A stretch of 64,000 nt of DNA from Tabrizicola_A aquatica (lineage in GTDB: Bacteria > Pseudomonadota > Alphaproteobacteria > Rhodobacterales > Rhodobacteraceae): the NCBI GenBank assembly GCA_965194375.1, contig CBDAEL010000008.1. One strand, 5' to 3'. Each line of letters begins with the position of its first letter. The stretch's first letter is position 1. The notes under the pieces are model-generated. The model did no database searches. It saw only the letters and a program-made list of their open reading frames with translations, and was not told the origin of the DNA. The position numbers were made by a program, and so were the translations under genes. Positions 42,625 through 51,947 of the stretch are shown here, piece by piece.

Positions 42625-44523
42625 TTAGAAAGACGCCTTCAAGCCCAAAAACACCGTACGCCCAGCGGTCGCGTAATCTTTCGCCTCCTGATAATTGGTA
42701 TCAAAGGCGTTTTGCACTCGCAGGTAGGCGCTGGCGGTGTCGCTGACCTTGTAGCTGCCCCCCAGATCTACTGTGGTGTAATCTGCCATCGCCGCACCCG
42801 AGAATAGGTCAGTGCGCCCGGCTACATGGCGCAACGTAGCGTTTGCCGACAGGCGGTCGGTAAACTCTTTGTCCAGCCCCACGGTCAGATTATGACGGGC
42901 AACGCCATTGATAGGTGTGTTGTCGGCGGTCTTTGCGTCGATGTAGGCATAGGCCAGAGACAGGTCGATCGTGTCGCCCAAAGGTAGGCTTGCGGCCACC
43001 TCCAGACCTTTGCGCTGCGAAGTTCCGGAAAAGTTATCAAGGATATAGATAAAGCTGGGGCATGGGTCACCATCGGGCACGGCGACGGCGCAGCGATTAG
43101 TGATACGATTGTCGATGCGATTGTCAATTTCCAGTTTGAACAGCGTGGCCGATAGGGTCGCGCCATTGCCAAAGGCTTTCTCCAACCCGATTTCAGCCGA
43201 TGTGCTGGTTTCGGGCTGCAAAGCTGGGTTGTTGGCATAGCCATAGGCTGAGTAATCAGCGTAAAGTTCGTTCAACGACGGGGCGCGAAAACCGGTGGCA
43301 TAGGCAGCGCGCAGCGTCAGATCAGTCGCCGGGCGCAAAGCCATCGCAACCCGGCCTGTGGTAAAGCCGCCAAAGCTGTCAGTATCATCCCAGCGCAGCG
43401 TCGCGGACAGGTCCAGATCATCGCGCACGGCCCACAAGCCTTGGGCGAAAACACCCTTGGTGGTTGTGGTTTCAATCACTGTCGAGGTGAGAAAGGTCAC
43501 GGGAACGACCGAGTTCACTGTTGCCCCTTCACGCGTGAGATCGGCCCCGTAAACCAGCGTCAGCGCCGGGCTGACTTCGGTCGTTGCGGTCCAGTCCAAG
43601 CGTTGCCGGGTGCCCTCAAAACTGCCATCCGCAACACCTCGTGCATAGAAATCGCGGCCGATCTTGAAGGTCGAAAGACTGAAAACGTGGTCAGTGGCGC
43701 CGATCGACAGTTCAGCAAACACCCGCCCGCCAATCTCATCGCGCTTTTGGTTGTTGGCAGCATCGGCCGGCACGCCGGCAAAACCGTCATAGTCCTGATC
43801 CACCGTCTGGCCGAAAGCATTGGCCCCCAGCGTCAAAGCGTCATTGACTGCATATCGCAGGCCAAAGGACAAGCGCTGCGCAGATGCACCATCGGCCTCG
43901 GTCCCGGCAGCCGCGGCGGAAAAGCCGTCGGTCTGCAAATGGCTGGCGTTCAACGTCAACCCAAGCGCTCCAGTTTTTTGCGACAGACCATAGCTCAGCT
44001 TGGCGGTGCCCATGCTGCCTGCCTCAAGCTCAACCGTTTGCTCTGTGCCCTCTTCGGTGGCGCGCGGGCTGTCGATCGACACCACTCCCGCCACCGCCGA
44101 CCCGCCCCAAAGGGCAGACTGCGACCCGCGCAGCACCTCAAGCCGACCAATACCAGACGACATCAGGCCACCAAATTCATAGCTGGTGGTGGTTGAGGAC
44201 GGGTCATCCACACGAATGCCATCCACAAACACCGCCACATAACGACCCTGCGCACCACGCAAGTTTAGGTTCGCGGTATTGCCAAACGGGCCTTGGGTGG
44301 CGGTGGAAAAGCCCGGCTGTCGGGCCAGCGTTTCGACAACCGCCACGCCCGAACGGTCAAGTTCAGCCTTGGCAACCACTGAAACAGAAACGCCGGTCCG
44401 ACTGGCTTTGGTTGCGGTGCGGTTGGCGGTCACCACAATCTCATCCAGTTCGAAATCCTGCGCCTGCGCCGGCACGGCCAGCGCAGAAACCAACGCAACA
44501 ATAGAAACATTAAGCCGTTTCAT
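42625..44523 (-). CDS. btuB: TonB-dependent vitamin B12 receptor
   Basis: A 632-residue outer-membrane beta-barrel receptor. A signal peptide (MKRLNVSIVALVSALAVPAQAQ) is followed by the TonB box (DEIVVTA) and a plug domain (VVETLARQPGFSTATQGPFG, NLNLRGAQGRYVAVFVDGIRV, IGRLEVLRGSQSALWGGSAVAGVV). A long barrel domain ends in aromatic FLGLKASF, the outer-membrane signature. B12 specificity rests mainly on the cobalamin riboswitch in its leader and the btuFCD-cbiZ genes downstream. It is the first gene of the operon. Confidence 0.93.
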   Translation of the reverse strand: MKRLNVSIVALVSALAVPAQAQDFELDEIVVTANRTATKASRTGVSVSVVAKAELDRSGVAVVETLARQPGFSTATQGPFGNTANLNLRGAQGRYVAVFVDGIRVDDPSSTTTSYEFGGLMSSGIGRLEVLRGSQSALWGGSAVAGVVSIDSPRATEEGTEQTVELEAGSMGTAKLSYGLSQKTGALGLTLNASHLQTDGFSAAAAGTEADGASAQRLSFGLRYAVNDALTLGANAFGQTVDQDYDGFAGVPADAANNQKRDEIGGRVFAELSIGATDHVFSLSTFKIGRDFYARGVADGSFEGTRQRLDWTATTEVSPALTLVYGADLTREGATVNSVVPVTFLTSTVIETTTTKGVFAQGLWAVRDDLDLSATLRWDDTDSFGGFTTGRVAMALRPATDLTLRAAYATGFRAPSLNELYADYSAYGYANNPALQPETSTSAEIGLEKAFGNGATLSATLFKLEIDNRIDNRITNRCAVAVPDGDPCPSFIYILDNFSGTSQRKGLEVAASLPLGDTIDLSLAYAYIDAKTADNTPINGVARHNLTVGLDKEFTDRLSANATLRHVAGRTDLFSGAAMADYTTVDLGGSYKVSDTASAYLRVQNAFDTNYQEAKDYATAGRTVFLGLKASF

Positions 44524-44675
44524 GGCCTTAATCCTTTGACATTCCCCATGGTCGTGGGGATTTGGTATGCGTCTGTCTTGGGAAAGGCCAATGACCCTCC
44601 GCCGACGGTGAAAACGTCACCACTGGCGATAGGTCGCCTGCCAAAGCGCGCCCCGCGCCCTGGTAAGGGTGATCA

Positions 44676-44836
44676 CCTTGGCAGGTCTCCTGGCTTGCGG
44701 GTCGGGGCTTTGACGGGCCTTCCCGGGGTTGGTCCCCAGTGGCATATGCCGTCATCGCTCGCCGCTTACAGTTGCGGGGGCAGCTGTGGATTTCCACCAC
44801 ATTCCCTTTTCATCCGGGGCTAACCGGAACCGAAGG
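44676..44836 (-). ncRNA. Cobalamin (B12) riboswitch
   Basis: Read on the minus strand, the leader shows the cobalamin riboswitch core in order: GGTTCCGGTTAGCCCC, GATGAAAAGGGAA, GTGGTGGAAATCC, CTGCCCCCGCAACTGTAAG, the B12-box region with GCCACTGGGGACC and CCCGGGAAGGC, and finally AGCCAGGAGACCTGCC. These match the conserved parts of the AdoCbl riboswitch. The following 150 bases up to btuB contain several hairpins (for example GGCG / CGCC at 44625-44638) that could form the expression platform. High B12 should shut off the six-gene operon. Confidence 0.96.
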
Positions 44837-44843
44837 TAGACCC

Positions 44844-44871
44844 TGCATAACTTAGCCGTGTTCGCTGTCAA
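44844..44871 (-). promoter_or_regulatory. Sigma-70-type promoter of the B12 operon
   Basis: On the minus strand a perfect -35 TTGACA (44866-44871) is followed after 16 bases by TATGCA (44844-44849) as -10. Transcription would begin a few bases before the riboswitch. Confidence 0.7.
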
Positions 44872-45014
44872 GCGCCGCTTTAGCCCGATGTCGTGTGGTA
44901 TTGCGGAAAGGTCGCAAACAGATTGCGCGGTCCGAAACCGACATGGGCCACGACGCGCATGGGGTGGAAGCGGGGGCGTGCTACGGTCAGGCTGCACGAA
45001 ACCATGAGGGGAAG

Positions 45015-46457
45015 ATGCAGATCATCGGCGATCTTGGGGCCAAGGACGCAACGGATCTGGCCGAGCGGGTGGCGCGGCGCGAGGTCAGCCCGACCGAGCT
45101 TTTGGATGCTGCACTTGCCGCAGTCGAGGCGCGCAATCCGGCGCTGAACGCGGTGGTGCAGATGCAAGAAGGCGTTGCGCGCAAGGCGATTGCGGATGGC
45201 CTACCCCAAGGCCCATTTCGCGGCGTGCCGTTCCTTCTGAAGGACTTGGGCTGCGAAGCGGTGGATTTTCCCGGCCACAATGGCAGCCGCCTTTTGGCGG
45301 GCACCCGCTATCGGCGCGATTCGGCGATTTACGAACGCATTCGGGCGACTGGCGTCGTCACCTTTGGCCGCACCACCAGTCCCGAGGGCGGCATTGGGGC
45401 GGCGACCGAAGCCGCTGTCTATGGCGGCCCCACCCGCAACCCGTGGAACCTTGACCATACGCCCGGCGGATCGTCAGGGGGGGCCGGGGCTGCGGTGGCG
45501 GCGGGGATCGTGGCCTTTGCCCATGGCTCGGACGGCGGCGGGTCAGTGCGGATCCCGGCGGCAAGCTGCGGTCTCTTCGGATACAAACCCACCCGGGCGC
45601 GGCTGCCCGATGGGCCTTATGTCGGCGAAGGCTGGGCGGGGATGGCGATTGACGGGTTCCTAACCCGCTCGGTCCGCGACACGGCGCGGATGCTGGACGC
45701 CTGCCACGGCCCTGACCTTGGCGCGCCCTACGCGGCCCCGCCCTTGGCCAAAAGCCATGCGGACGCCATCTCACGCCCGCCGCGCCGCCTGCGCGTGGCG
45801 GTCTGCGACACCACTCTGACCGGCGAGCCGATCCACCCTGAGGTGGCCGAGGCCGTGCGCGTGACGGCCCGACTGCTTGAGGCGATGGGCCACCACATCG
45901 AACCCGCAAAGGTCACCGCGGATGTGCCGATGATGATGCGCGCTTGGACCGATATCGTCGGCGTTGGCACCGCTTTGGGGGTGAAAAAGGCGCTGAAAGG
46001 CCGTCCGATGACGCCGGATCTGGTCGAAGGCGTCAGCCGGGGTGCCTGCGCGCATGCCGATACGCTTCACCCCACGCGATACCTTGAAGCGGTGGGCGAA
46101 ATTCACGCCTTTGGCCGCCAGATGGCCGGATTTTTCGACGCAGGCCCAGATATCCTCTTGTGTGCCACCTTGGCCGAACCCCCGGCCCGCATTGGCCGGT
46201 TCAACCACGACACCGAGGATTATGTGGATTACCGCATCGGTCCGAAGGGCATTTTCGCCTATTCGCCCTTCTGCGCGGTGTTCAACGCCAGCGGCCAACC
46301 CGCCGCCAGTCTGCCATTGGCCATGTCGTCTGATGGCTTGCCCATTGGCATCCACCTTGCGGGGGCTTATGGCGATGATGAACCGCTCATCAGCCTCTGC
46401 GCGGAAATTGAGCAGGCACAACCCTGGGCAGAGCGGCGGGCACCGATTGCGGGCTGA
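45015..46457 (+). CDS. Amidase-signature family hydrolase (first of two)
   Basis: A 480-residue amidase with the Ser-cisSer-Lys triad: Lys76 in FLLKDLG, the cis-serine in GGSSGGAGAA (153-154) and nucleophile Ser177 in DGGGSVRIPAA. The C-terminal part contains FSPFCAVFNASGQPAASLPL, typical of the family. ATG 45015 is preceded by GAGGGGAAG; the frame upstream (to 44895) lies next to the riboswitch region and has no family sequence. It lies directly before potABCD on the same strand, so it probably hydrolyses an amide that the transporter brings in, or processes a related compound. The substrate is unknown. Confidence 0.88.
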   Translation: MQIIGDLGAKDATDLAERVARREVSPTELLDAALAAVEARNPALNAVVQMQEGVARKAIADGLPQGPFRGVPFLLKDLGCEAVDFPGHNGSRLLAGTRYRRDSAIYERIRATGVVTFGRTTSPEGGIGAATEAAVYGGPTRNPWNLDHTPGGSSGGAGAAVAAGIVAFAHGSDGGGSVRIPAASCGLFGYKPTRARLPDGPYVGEGWAGMAIDGFLTRSVRDTARMLDACHGPDLGAPYAAPPLAKSHADAISRPPRRLRVAVCDTTLTGEPIHPEVAEAVRVTARLLEAMGHHIEPAKVTADVPMMMRAWTDIVGVGTALGVKKALKGRPMTPDLVEGVSRGACAHADTLHPTRYLEAVGEIHAFGRQMAGFFDAGPDILLCATLAEPPARIGRFNHDTEDYVDYRIGPKGIFAYSPFCAVFNASGQPAASLPLAMSSDGLPIGIHLAGAYGDDEPLISLCAEIEQAQPWAERRAPIAG

Positions 46458-46528
46458 ATGCAGGTTTCTGTTGCACCCTATGAAAAACGTGGTCCAGATA
46501 TGATCAAAACAACCAGGAGCGAGTCACA

Positions 46529-47593
46529 GTGACCGAGCGTAACGCCATTGAGGCCCGGAATGTCGTGAAAGCCTTTGGCCAAGGCGACGCCGCCGTGCGG
46601 GCATTGGACGATGTCTCGGTCGAGATTCGCGAGGGTGAGTTCTTTACGCTGCTTGGCCCGTCCGGCTGTGGCAAGACCACGCTGTTGCGCCTGATTGCCG
46701 GGTTTGAGATGCCCACCGATGGGGTGATCTTGCTGGATGGGCAGGACATCACCTATTTGCCGCCCAACAAGCGGCCAGTGAATACGGTGTTCCAATCCTA
46801 TGCGCTCTTTCCGCATCTGACCGTGGCGCAAAACATTTCCTTTGGCCTTGAGATGCTGGGCAAACCTGCGGCCGAGGTGAAATCGCGCACCGCCGAGATG
46901 CTGGCACTGGTCAAGCTCGATACGATGGCAGACCGCAAGACCAGCCAGCTTTCGGGCGGCCAGCAACAGCGCGTGGCGCTGGCGCGCGCCTTGGCCCCGC
47001 AGCCCAAAGTGCTGTTGTTGGATGAACCCTTGTCAGCCTTGGATCTGAAACTGCGTCAGGCGATGCAGATCGAATTGAAGCGGTTGCAGATGGAAACCGG
47101 CATCACCTTTGTGTTTGTGACCCATGATCAGGAAGAAGCCCTGACTATGTCGGACCGCATCGGGGTGATGTCGCAGGGCAAGTTGCAACAGGTGGGCACC
47201 GCCAAAGAGATCTACACCCGGCCGAAGAACCGCTTTGTGGCAAGCTTCATTGGCGAGACCAACTTCCTTGAAGCCCGCGCCGAAGGTGGCAAAGTTCGCC
47301 TCGCCTCGGGTGATGTGGTTGAGTTCGAGACGCCGGTGACAGGCGACATGACCCTCACGATCCGCCCTGAACAGCTGCGCCTTGTGCCTGCGGGTGAGGC
47401 GGGGGCAATTCCGGCGGTGATCTCGAACCTCGTCTATTTCGGCACCGATACCCATGTGCATCTGGAACTCGCTGACCGCACCGAGATTATGGCGCGGGTG
47501 CAAAGCCCGGCTACAGGCGACGCCGGGTTTGAGCGTGGCAGCCGCATTGGGGTGCGTTTTGCGCCGGGCGCCTTGCAGGCGCTGGGGGAATGA
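46529..47593 (+). CDS. potA: Polyamine-type ABC transporter ATP-binding protein
   Basis: A 354-residue ABC ATPase of the PotA/PotG group. Walker A GPSGCGKTTLLRLIAGFE, signature LSGGQQQRVALARALAP, Walker B LLLDEPLSALD and the switch His in FVTHDQEEAL are present. The C-terminal TOBE domain (MTLTIRPEQLRLV) is typical of polyamine and ferric-ion importers. It starts at a GTG with AGGAGC upstream. It overlaps potB by ATGA and is the first of four transporter genes. Confidence 0.93.
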   Translation: MTERNAIEARNVVKAFGQGDAAVRALDDVSVEIREGEFFTLLGPSGCGKTTLLRLIAGFEMPTDGVILLDGQDITYLPPNKRPVNTVFQSYALFPHLTVAQNISFGLEMLGKPAAEVKSRTAEMLALVKLDTMADRKTSQLSGGQQQRVALARALAPQPKVLLLDEPLSALDLKLRQAMQIELKRLQMETGITFVFVTHDQEEALTMSDRIGVMSQGKLQQVGTAKEIYTRPKNRFVASFIGETNFLEARAEGGKVRLASGDVVEFETPVTGDMTLTIRPEQLRLVPAGEAGAIPAVISNLVYFGTDTHVHLELADRTEIMARVQSPATGDAGFERGSRIGVRFAPGALQALGE

Positions 47594-48504
47594 CCATGAG
47601 CCCCGCCGAAGAGGCCCAGATCAAGCAATCGGCCCGCAATGGCTGGCTGTTGTCGACACCGGCGCTGGTGGTTTTGGCCGTCTCGGCTGTCGGTCCCTTG
47701 TTCATCATCCTGCTTTACTCCTTTCTTGAGGCGGGCACCCACGGCAACGTGGTCTGGGCTTTCTCAACCGAGGGCTGGACGTCGCTCCTGTGGACCAAGG
47801 ACATCTTCACCGACAGCTATGTTCTGGCCGACGCGCATCTGGCGATCTTTTGGCGGTCGGTGAAGCTGTCGCTGATGACCACGCTCTTTACCTTTGTGGT
47901 GGGCTTTCCGACTGCGTGGTTCATCGCCACCCGCCCCGCCAGCCAACGTGCGCTTTGGCTCTTTCTCATCACCATTCCGTTCTGGACCAACCTTCTGATC
48001 CGCACCTATGCGATCAACGAGGTGATCCGGGCCGAAGGTCTGCTGAACCTCTTCCTGATGAGCATCGGCGTGATTTCAGAGCCTTTGATGCTGATCTACA
48101 CCGACATCGCCATCTTTATCGGCATGACCTATGTCTATCTGCCGCTGATGGTGCTGCCCTTGTTTGCCGCGATTGACCGCTTTGACATGCGGCTTTTGGA
48201 GGCGGGCTATGACCTTTACGCCAGCCGCTGGCAGATCTTGCGCAAGATCATCCTGCCCATCGTCAAACCGGGGATCATCGCGGGTTCGATCCTTGTGTTC
48301 GTGCCTTCGCTCGGTGCCTATGTGACGCCGCGCGTGCTGGGGGGCGGCAAGCAGATGATGATCGGCAACCTGATCGAGTTGCAGTTTGGCCAAGGCAAGA
48401 ACTGGCCATTGGGCGCGGCCTTGTCGCTGACGCTGTTGCTGATCGTAACGGTTGCGCTCCTGTACTATGTCCGCGTGGCAAACGGGGAGAAGAAGCATGG
48501 CTAA
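47590..48504 (+). CDS. potB: Polyamine-type ABC transporter permease (PotB/PotH)
   Basis: A 304-residue inner-membrane permease with six membrane helices, beginning with LLSTPALVVLAVSAVGPLFIILLYSF. The coupling EAA-like loop is EAGYDLYASRWQILRKIILPIVKPGIIAG. Its ATG lies in the ATGA overlap with potA. It forms the channel with potC. Confidence 0.93.
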   Translation: MTMSPAEEAQIKQSARNGWLLSTPALVVLAVSAVGPLFIILLYSFLEAGTHGNVVWAFSTEGWTSLLWTKDIFTDSYVLADAHLAIFWRSVKLSLMTTLFTFVVGFPTAWFIATRPASQRALWLFLITIPFWTNLLIRTYAINEVIRAEGLLNLFLMSIGVISEPLMLIYTDIAIFIGMTYVYLPLMVLPLFAAIDRFDMRLLEAGYDLYASRWQILRKIILPIVKPGIIAGSILVFVPSLGAYVTPRVLGGGKQMMIGNLIELQFGQGKNWPLGAALSLTLLLIVTVALLYYVRVANGEKKHG

Positions 48505-49306
48505 GTCCAGCTTTCAGGTCGCCCGCCTGCCCGGCTTTGCCACCATGGCGATGCTTGCGTTTATGGCGCTTTACATCCCGATCTTCACTTTGGTGGTGTA
48601 TTCTTTCAACTCTGAGACCACCCTCGGCAACTGGGGTGAGTTCTCGTGGCAGTGGTATGTGAAGGCTTGGGACAATCAGGCGGTCAAGGATGCCACACTG
48701 CGCTCATTGGTGATCGCAAGTTTTGCTGCAGTGTTCTCGACCATGCTGGCCACTATGGCCGCATTGGGCACCACCCGCCGCCGCGCCTTCAAGGGACAGA
48801 CCTTTATCTATGTGATGATCAACCAGCCCCTGATGGTGCCCGAGATCGTGACCGCCGTGGCGCTGATGATCCTGTTTGGTCTCATCAAAACCCTTACTGG
48901 CATTCAAGGGCTGGGCTATTTGATCTTGGCCCATACCGCCTTTTGCATCCCCTTTGCCTATCTGCCGATCCGCGCACGATTGGAAGGGATGGACCTGACG
49001 CTGGAAACCGCCGCGGCGGATCTTTACGCAACACCTTGGTTGACCTTTCGTCGGGTGACGCTGCCGATCCTAATGCCGGGGGTGATAGCCGGGATGATGC
49101 TGGCCTTTGTGGTCAGCTTGGATGATGTTGTCATCACCGAGTTTGTGAAATCGGCGGGGCAAGACACCTTGCCCACCTATATGCTGGGCCAGATGCGCCG
49201 CCAGCTGACGCCCGAGATCAACGCCATCTCAACCGGGCTTTTGGTGCTCACCGTCGTGCTGTTGACTGCATTTTTCTTGCTGACGCGCGAGAAAGAAAAA
49301 ACTTAG
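48497..49306 (+). CDS. potC: Polyamine-type ABC transporter permease (PotC/PotI)
   Basis: A 269-residue permease with six membrane helices (FATMAMLAFMALYIPIFTLVVYSF first). The coupling loop is ETAAADLYATPWLTFRRVTLPILMPGVIAG. ATG 48497 was chosen because GGGGAGAAGAAG lies just before it and the family sequence starts there; it overlaps the end of potB by eight bases. Confidence 0.92.
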   Translation: MAKSSFQVARLPGFATMAMLAFMALYIPIFTLVVYSFNSETTLGNWGEFSWQWYVKAWDNQAVKDATLRSLVIASFAAVFSTMLATMAALGTTRRRAFKGQTFIYVMINQPLMVPEIVTAVALMILFGLIKTLTGIQGLGYLILAHTAFCIPFAYLPIRARLEGMDLTLETAAADLYATPWLTFRRVTLPILMPGVIAGMMLAFVVSLDDVVITEFVKSAGQDTLPTYMLGQMRRQLTPEINAISTGLLVLTVVLLTAFFLLTREKEKT

Positions 49307-49348
49307 ATACCCATAACCAAACTGCCAAAACCAACACGGGAGACGAAC

Positions 49349-50374
49349 ATGAAAAGAGTCCTGACCGCAACCGCCCTGCTGATGGCCACCACGGGGCTTG
49401 CCAGCGCCGAAGGCTCGCTGCAGCTGTACAACTGGGGCAACTACACCTCGCCCGAGCTTCTGGAGAAGTTCACGGCTGAGACCGGTATCACCGTGACAGT
49501 GACCGACTATGACAGCAACGACACCGCGCTGGCCAAGATCGAGGCCGGTGGCCATGGCTTTGACCTTGTGGTGCCCTCGGCCAACTATGTGTCGATCTTC
49601 AACGAAAAGGGCCTGACGGTCCCGTTGGATCTGGCCAAGCTGCCGAACCACGCCAATATCGCCCCGGAATGGAAAGACGTTGCTTGGGATGCAGGCCGCA
49701 CCACCTCGATTCCGTGGCAGTGGGGCACCGTCGGCATCGCGGTGGACACCGCGATCTATGGCGGCGACATCAACACCTCCGCCGTCTGGCTGGAAGTGCC
49801 GGACGAGCTGAAGGGCAAGCTGAACGTCGTCCCCGAAATGATGGACATCGTCACCCTGGCCACCAAATACCACGGCGGCGAGCCCTGCAGCGAGGATCTT
49901 GAGGTTCTCAAGAAGGTGCGTGACAGCCTGATGGCGGCCAAGCCGAACTGGATCTCGATGGATTACGGCGCCACCGAGAAGATGGCCAACGGCGATTGGG
50001 CCGCTTCGGTGAACTGGAACGGCTCGTCCATGCGTATCCGTTTGGACAAAGACACCGTGGCCTACGGCTATCCGAAGGAAGGCTATCCGTTGTGGATGGA
50101 CTCGGTCATGCTCTTGAAGGACGCGCAGAACGTCGACAACGCCTATGCCTTCATGGACTTTATCATGAAGCCGGAAAATGCGGCGATGATTTCCAACTTC
50201 GCGCGCTATGCCAACGGGATTGCCGGATCGGAGGCCTTCATGGACCCCGAAATGGCAACCGCCCCGGAAGTGGTGATCCCCGAAGAGCACAAGGCTGCAG
50301 GCTTCTTCATGCCGACCTGTAATGAAAAGTCGCGCGAATACATGACCGCGATCTGGACGGAACTGATGAAGTGA
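49349..50374 (+). CDS. potD: Polyamine-type ABC transporter substrate-binding protein (PotD/PotF)
   Basis: A 341-residue periplasmic binding protein. The signal peptide (MKRVLTATALLMATTGLASA) is followed by EGSLQLYNWGNYTSPELLEKF, the family hallmark opening. The AKIEAGGHGFDLVVPSANYV block and the C-terminal SREYMTAIWTELMK region also match. Polyamines such as putrescine or spermidine are the typical ligands, but the flanking amidases suggest an amide or a modified amine. A strong hairpin follows. Confidence 0.92.
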   Translation: MKRVLTATALLMATTGLASAEGSLQLYNWGNYTSPELLEKFTAETGITVTVTDYDSNDTALAKIEAGGHGFDLVVPSANYVSIFNEKGLTVPLDLAKLPNHANIAPEWKDVAWDAGRTTSIPWQWGTVGIAVDTAIYGGDINTSAVWLEVPDELKGKLNVVPEMMDIVTLATKYHGGEPCSEDLEVLKKVRDSLMAAKPNWISMDYGATEKMANGDWAASVNWNGSSMRIRLDKDTVAYGYPKEGYPLWMDSVMLLKDAQNVDNAYAFMDFIMKPENAAMISNFARYANGIAGSEAFMDPEMATAPEVVIPEEHKAAGFFMPTCNEKSREYMTAIWTELMK

Positions 50375-50383
50375 TCTTGCGGC

Positions 50384-50412
50384 GATGCGGGGGCAGAAGA
50401 TGCCCCCGCATC
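50384..50412 (+). terminator. Strong hairpin after potD
   Basis: GATGCGGGGGCA and TGCCCCCGCATC form a perfect 12-base stem with a five-base loop, ten bases after the potD stop. No T run follows. It may terminate or stabilise the pot transcript while the second amidase starts beyond it. Confidence 0.65.
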
Positions 50413-50484
50413 ACGCCCTATGAGCGCTGACGCGCAGGTGCAGGGGGCGTTCCGCCCCCTCGCCGCACGCGGCTCACCCCCTGA

Positions 50485-50503
50485 GAGTATTTGGAAAGGC
50501 GCA
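50485..50503 (+). repeat. Dispersed intergenic repeat, copy B (short form)
   Basis: GAGTATTTGGAAAGGCGCAA directly before the second amidase start. It lacks the middle CCAAGATG part of copy A but keeps both flanks, and it provides the GGAAAGG that serves as ribosome-binding site. Confidence 0.45.
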
Positions 50504-50504
50504 A

Positions 50505-51920
50505 ATGGCTTTGTGGGAACACTCGGCCTCGGAGCTGTCGCGCATGATCGCGGCGCGCGAGGTGGCCCCGTCCGAAGTGATGGCGGCACATCTGGACCGG
50601 ATCGAGGCCGTGAATGGCGCGGTGAATGCGGTGATCTCGCTGCGCGACCGCGAGGCGCTGATGGCAGAGGCGCGGGCAGCCGACGATGCGCCTCGGCAAG
50701 GCTGGCTGCATGGCCTGCCCTTTGCGGTGAAGGACTTGTGTGCGACCAAGGGCTTGCGCACCACTTGGGGCAGCCCACTTTTCAAGGATTTCGTGCCGAC
50801 CTCTGATGACCTGCTGGCAGCCCGAATGCGGGCCGCAGGCGCGATCTTCATCGGCAAGACCAACACGCCCGAATGGGGCCATGGCAGCCACAGCTTCAAC
50901 CCGGTTTTTGGCGTGACGCGCAACCCCTACGACCTGAGCCGCACCGCGGGTGGGTCGTCCGGTGGGGCGGCTGCGGGTCTTGCGGCGCGTATGCTGCCGG
51001 TCGCGGATGGCAGCGATATGATGGGCAGCCTGCGCAACCCGGCAGCCTTTTGCAACGTTTATGGCTTTCGCCCGTCTTGGGGCCTTGTCCCGGCAGATGC
51101 CGAAGGCGACACGCATTTGGCGACCTTGGCCACCGAAGGACCCATGGGGCGCACGGTGGAGGATGTCGCGCGGCTGTTGCAGGTGCAGGCCGGGATCAAC
51201 CCCGAGGTGCCCTTTGGCCGCACGCCGGGCGATTTTCTGGCGGGTCTGCAAGGCGCGAGCCTGAAGGGCAAGCGGATTGGCTGGCTGGCCGATTGGGGCG
51301 GGGCCTATGCGATGGAGCCTGGCATTATGGATCTTTGCGCCGCCGCGCTGGCCAAGATGGAGGCGATGGGCGCAATCGTCGAGGTTCTGCCCCCCCCCTT
51401 CCCGGCCGAAAAGCTGTGGTCGTCCTGGACCACCCTGCGCGCCATGCTGAACGCAGGCGGCTTCAAGGCGATATATGACCAGCCCGACAAGCGCGCCCAG
51501 TTGAAGGTTGAGACCCTGTGGGAGATCGAGCAGGGTCGCACCCTGTCGGCGCAGGCGGTTTATGAGGCGAGCGTGATCCGCAGCCGCTATTACGCCCATA
51601 TGGCGCGGCTGTTTGAGACCTATGACGCGATTGCCCTGCCCTCGGCGCAGGTCTGGCCCTTCCCGACTGATTGGCGCTGGCCGCAAGAGATCAACGGTCA
51701 GGCGATGGACACCTATCACCGCTGGATGGAGGTGGTGATCCCGGTCAGCCTGATCGGTCTGCCCGCCTTGTCGCTGCCGGTGGGCTTTGGCCCGCAGGGC
51801 CTGCCGATGGGGATGCAGCTGGCGGGGCCGGTCGGGGCGGATGCGGCGATCCTTGCGATGGGGCAGGCTTGGCATGAGGCCACCGATTGGCCGGGCCAGC
51901 GGCCGCTGAAACTTGCCTGA
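50505..51920 (+). CDS. Amidase-signature family hydrolase (second of two)
   Basis: A 471-residue amidase with Lys76 in FAVKDLCATKG, the GGSSGGAAAG block with the cis-serine near 151-152, and nucleophile Ser175 in DMMGSLRNPAA. It differs clearly from the amidase at 45015 in sequence, so the two are not a recent duplication. It lies about 130 bases after potD, on the same strand. The flanking position suggests that both amidases and the transporter form one catabolic unit. The start is ATG 50505 with GGAAAGG upstream. Some annotations call such proteins glutamyl-tRNA amidotransferase A, but no GatB/GatC partner is present. Confidence 0.88.
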   Translation: MALWEHSASELSRMIAAREVAPSEVMAAHLDRIEAVNGAVNAVISLRDREALMAEARAADDAPRQGWLHGLPFAVKDLCATKGLRTTWGSPLFKDFVPTSDDLLAARMRAAGAIFIGKTNTPEWGHGSHSFNPVFGVTRNPYDLSRTAGGSSGGAAAGLAARMLPVADGSDMMGSLRNPAAFCNVYGFRPSWGLVPADAEGDTHLATLATEGPMGRTVEDVARLLQVQAGINPEVPFGRTPGDFLAGLQGASLKGKRIGWLADWGGAYAMEPGIMDLCAAALAKMEAMGAIVEVLPPPFPAEKLWSSWTTLRAMLNAGGFKAIYDQPDKRAQLKVETLWEIEQGRTLSAQAVYEASVIRSRYYAHMARLFETYDAIALPSAQVWPFPTDWRWPQEINGQAMDTYHRWMEVVIPVSLIGLPALSLPVGFGPQGLPMGMQLAGPVGADAAILAMGQAWHEATDWPGQRPLKLA

Positions 51921-51947
51921 CGCGCCAAGCCGCCGTATGGCTGGCGC

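Noticed and set aside
50505..51920. Identification of the second amidase as GatA of the tRNA amidotransferase
   Set aside because: No gatB or gatC lies nearby, and the transporter context fits a catabolic amidase better.
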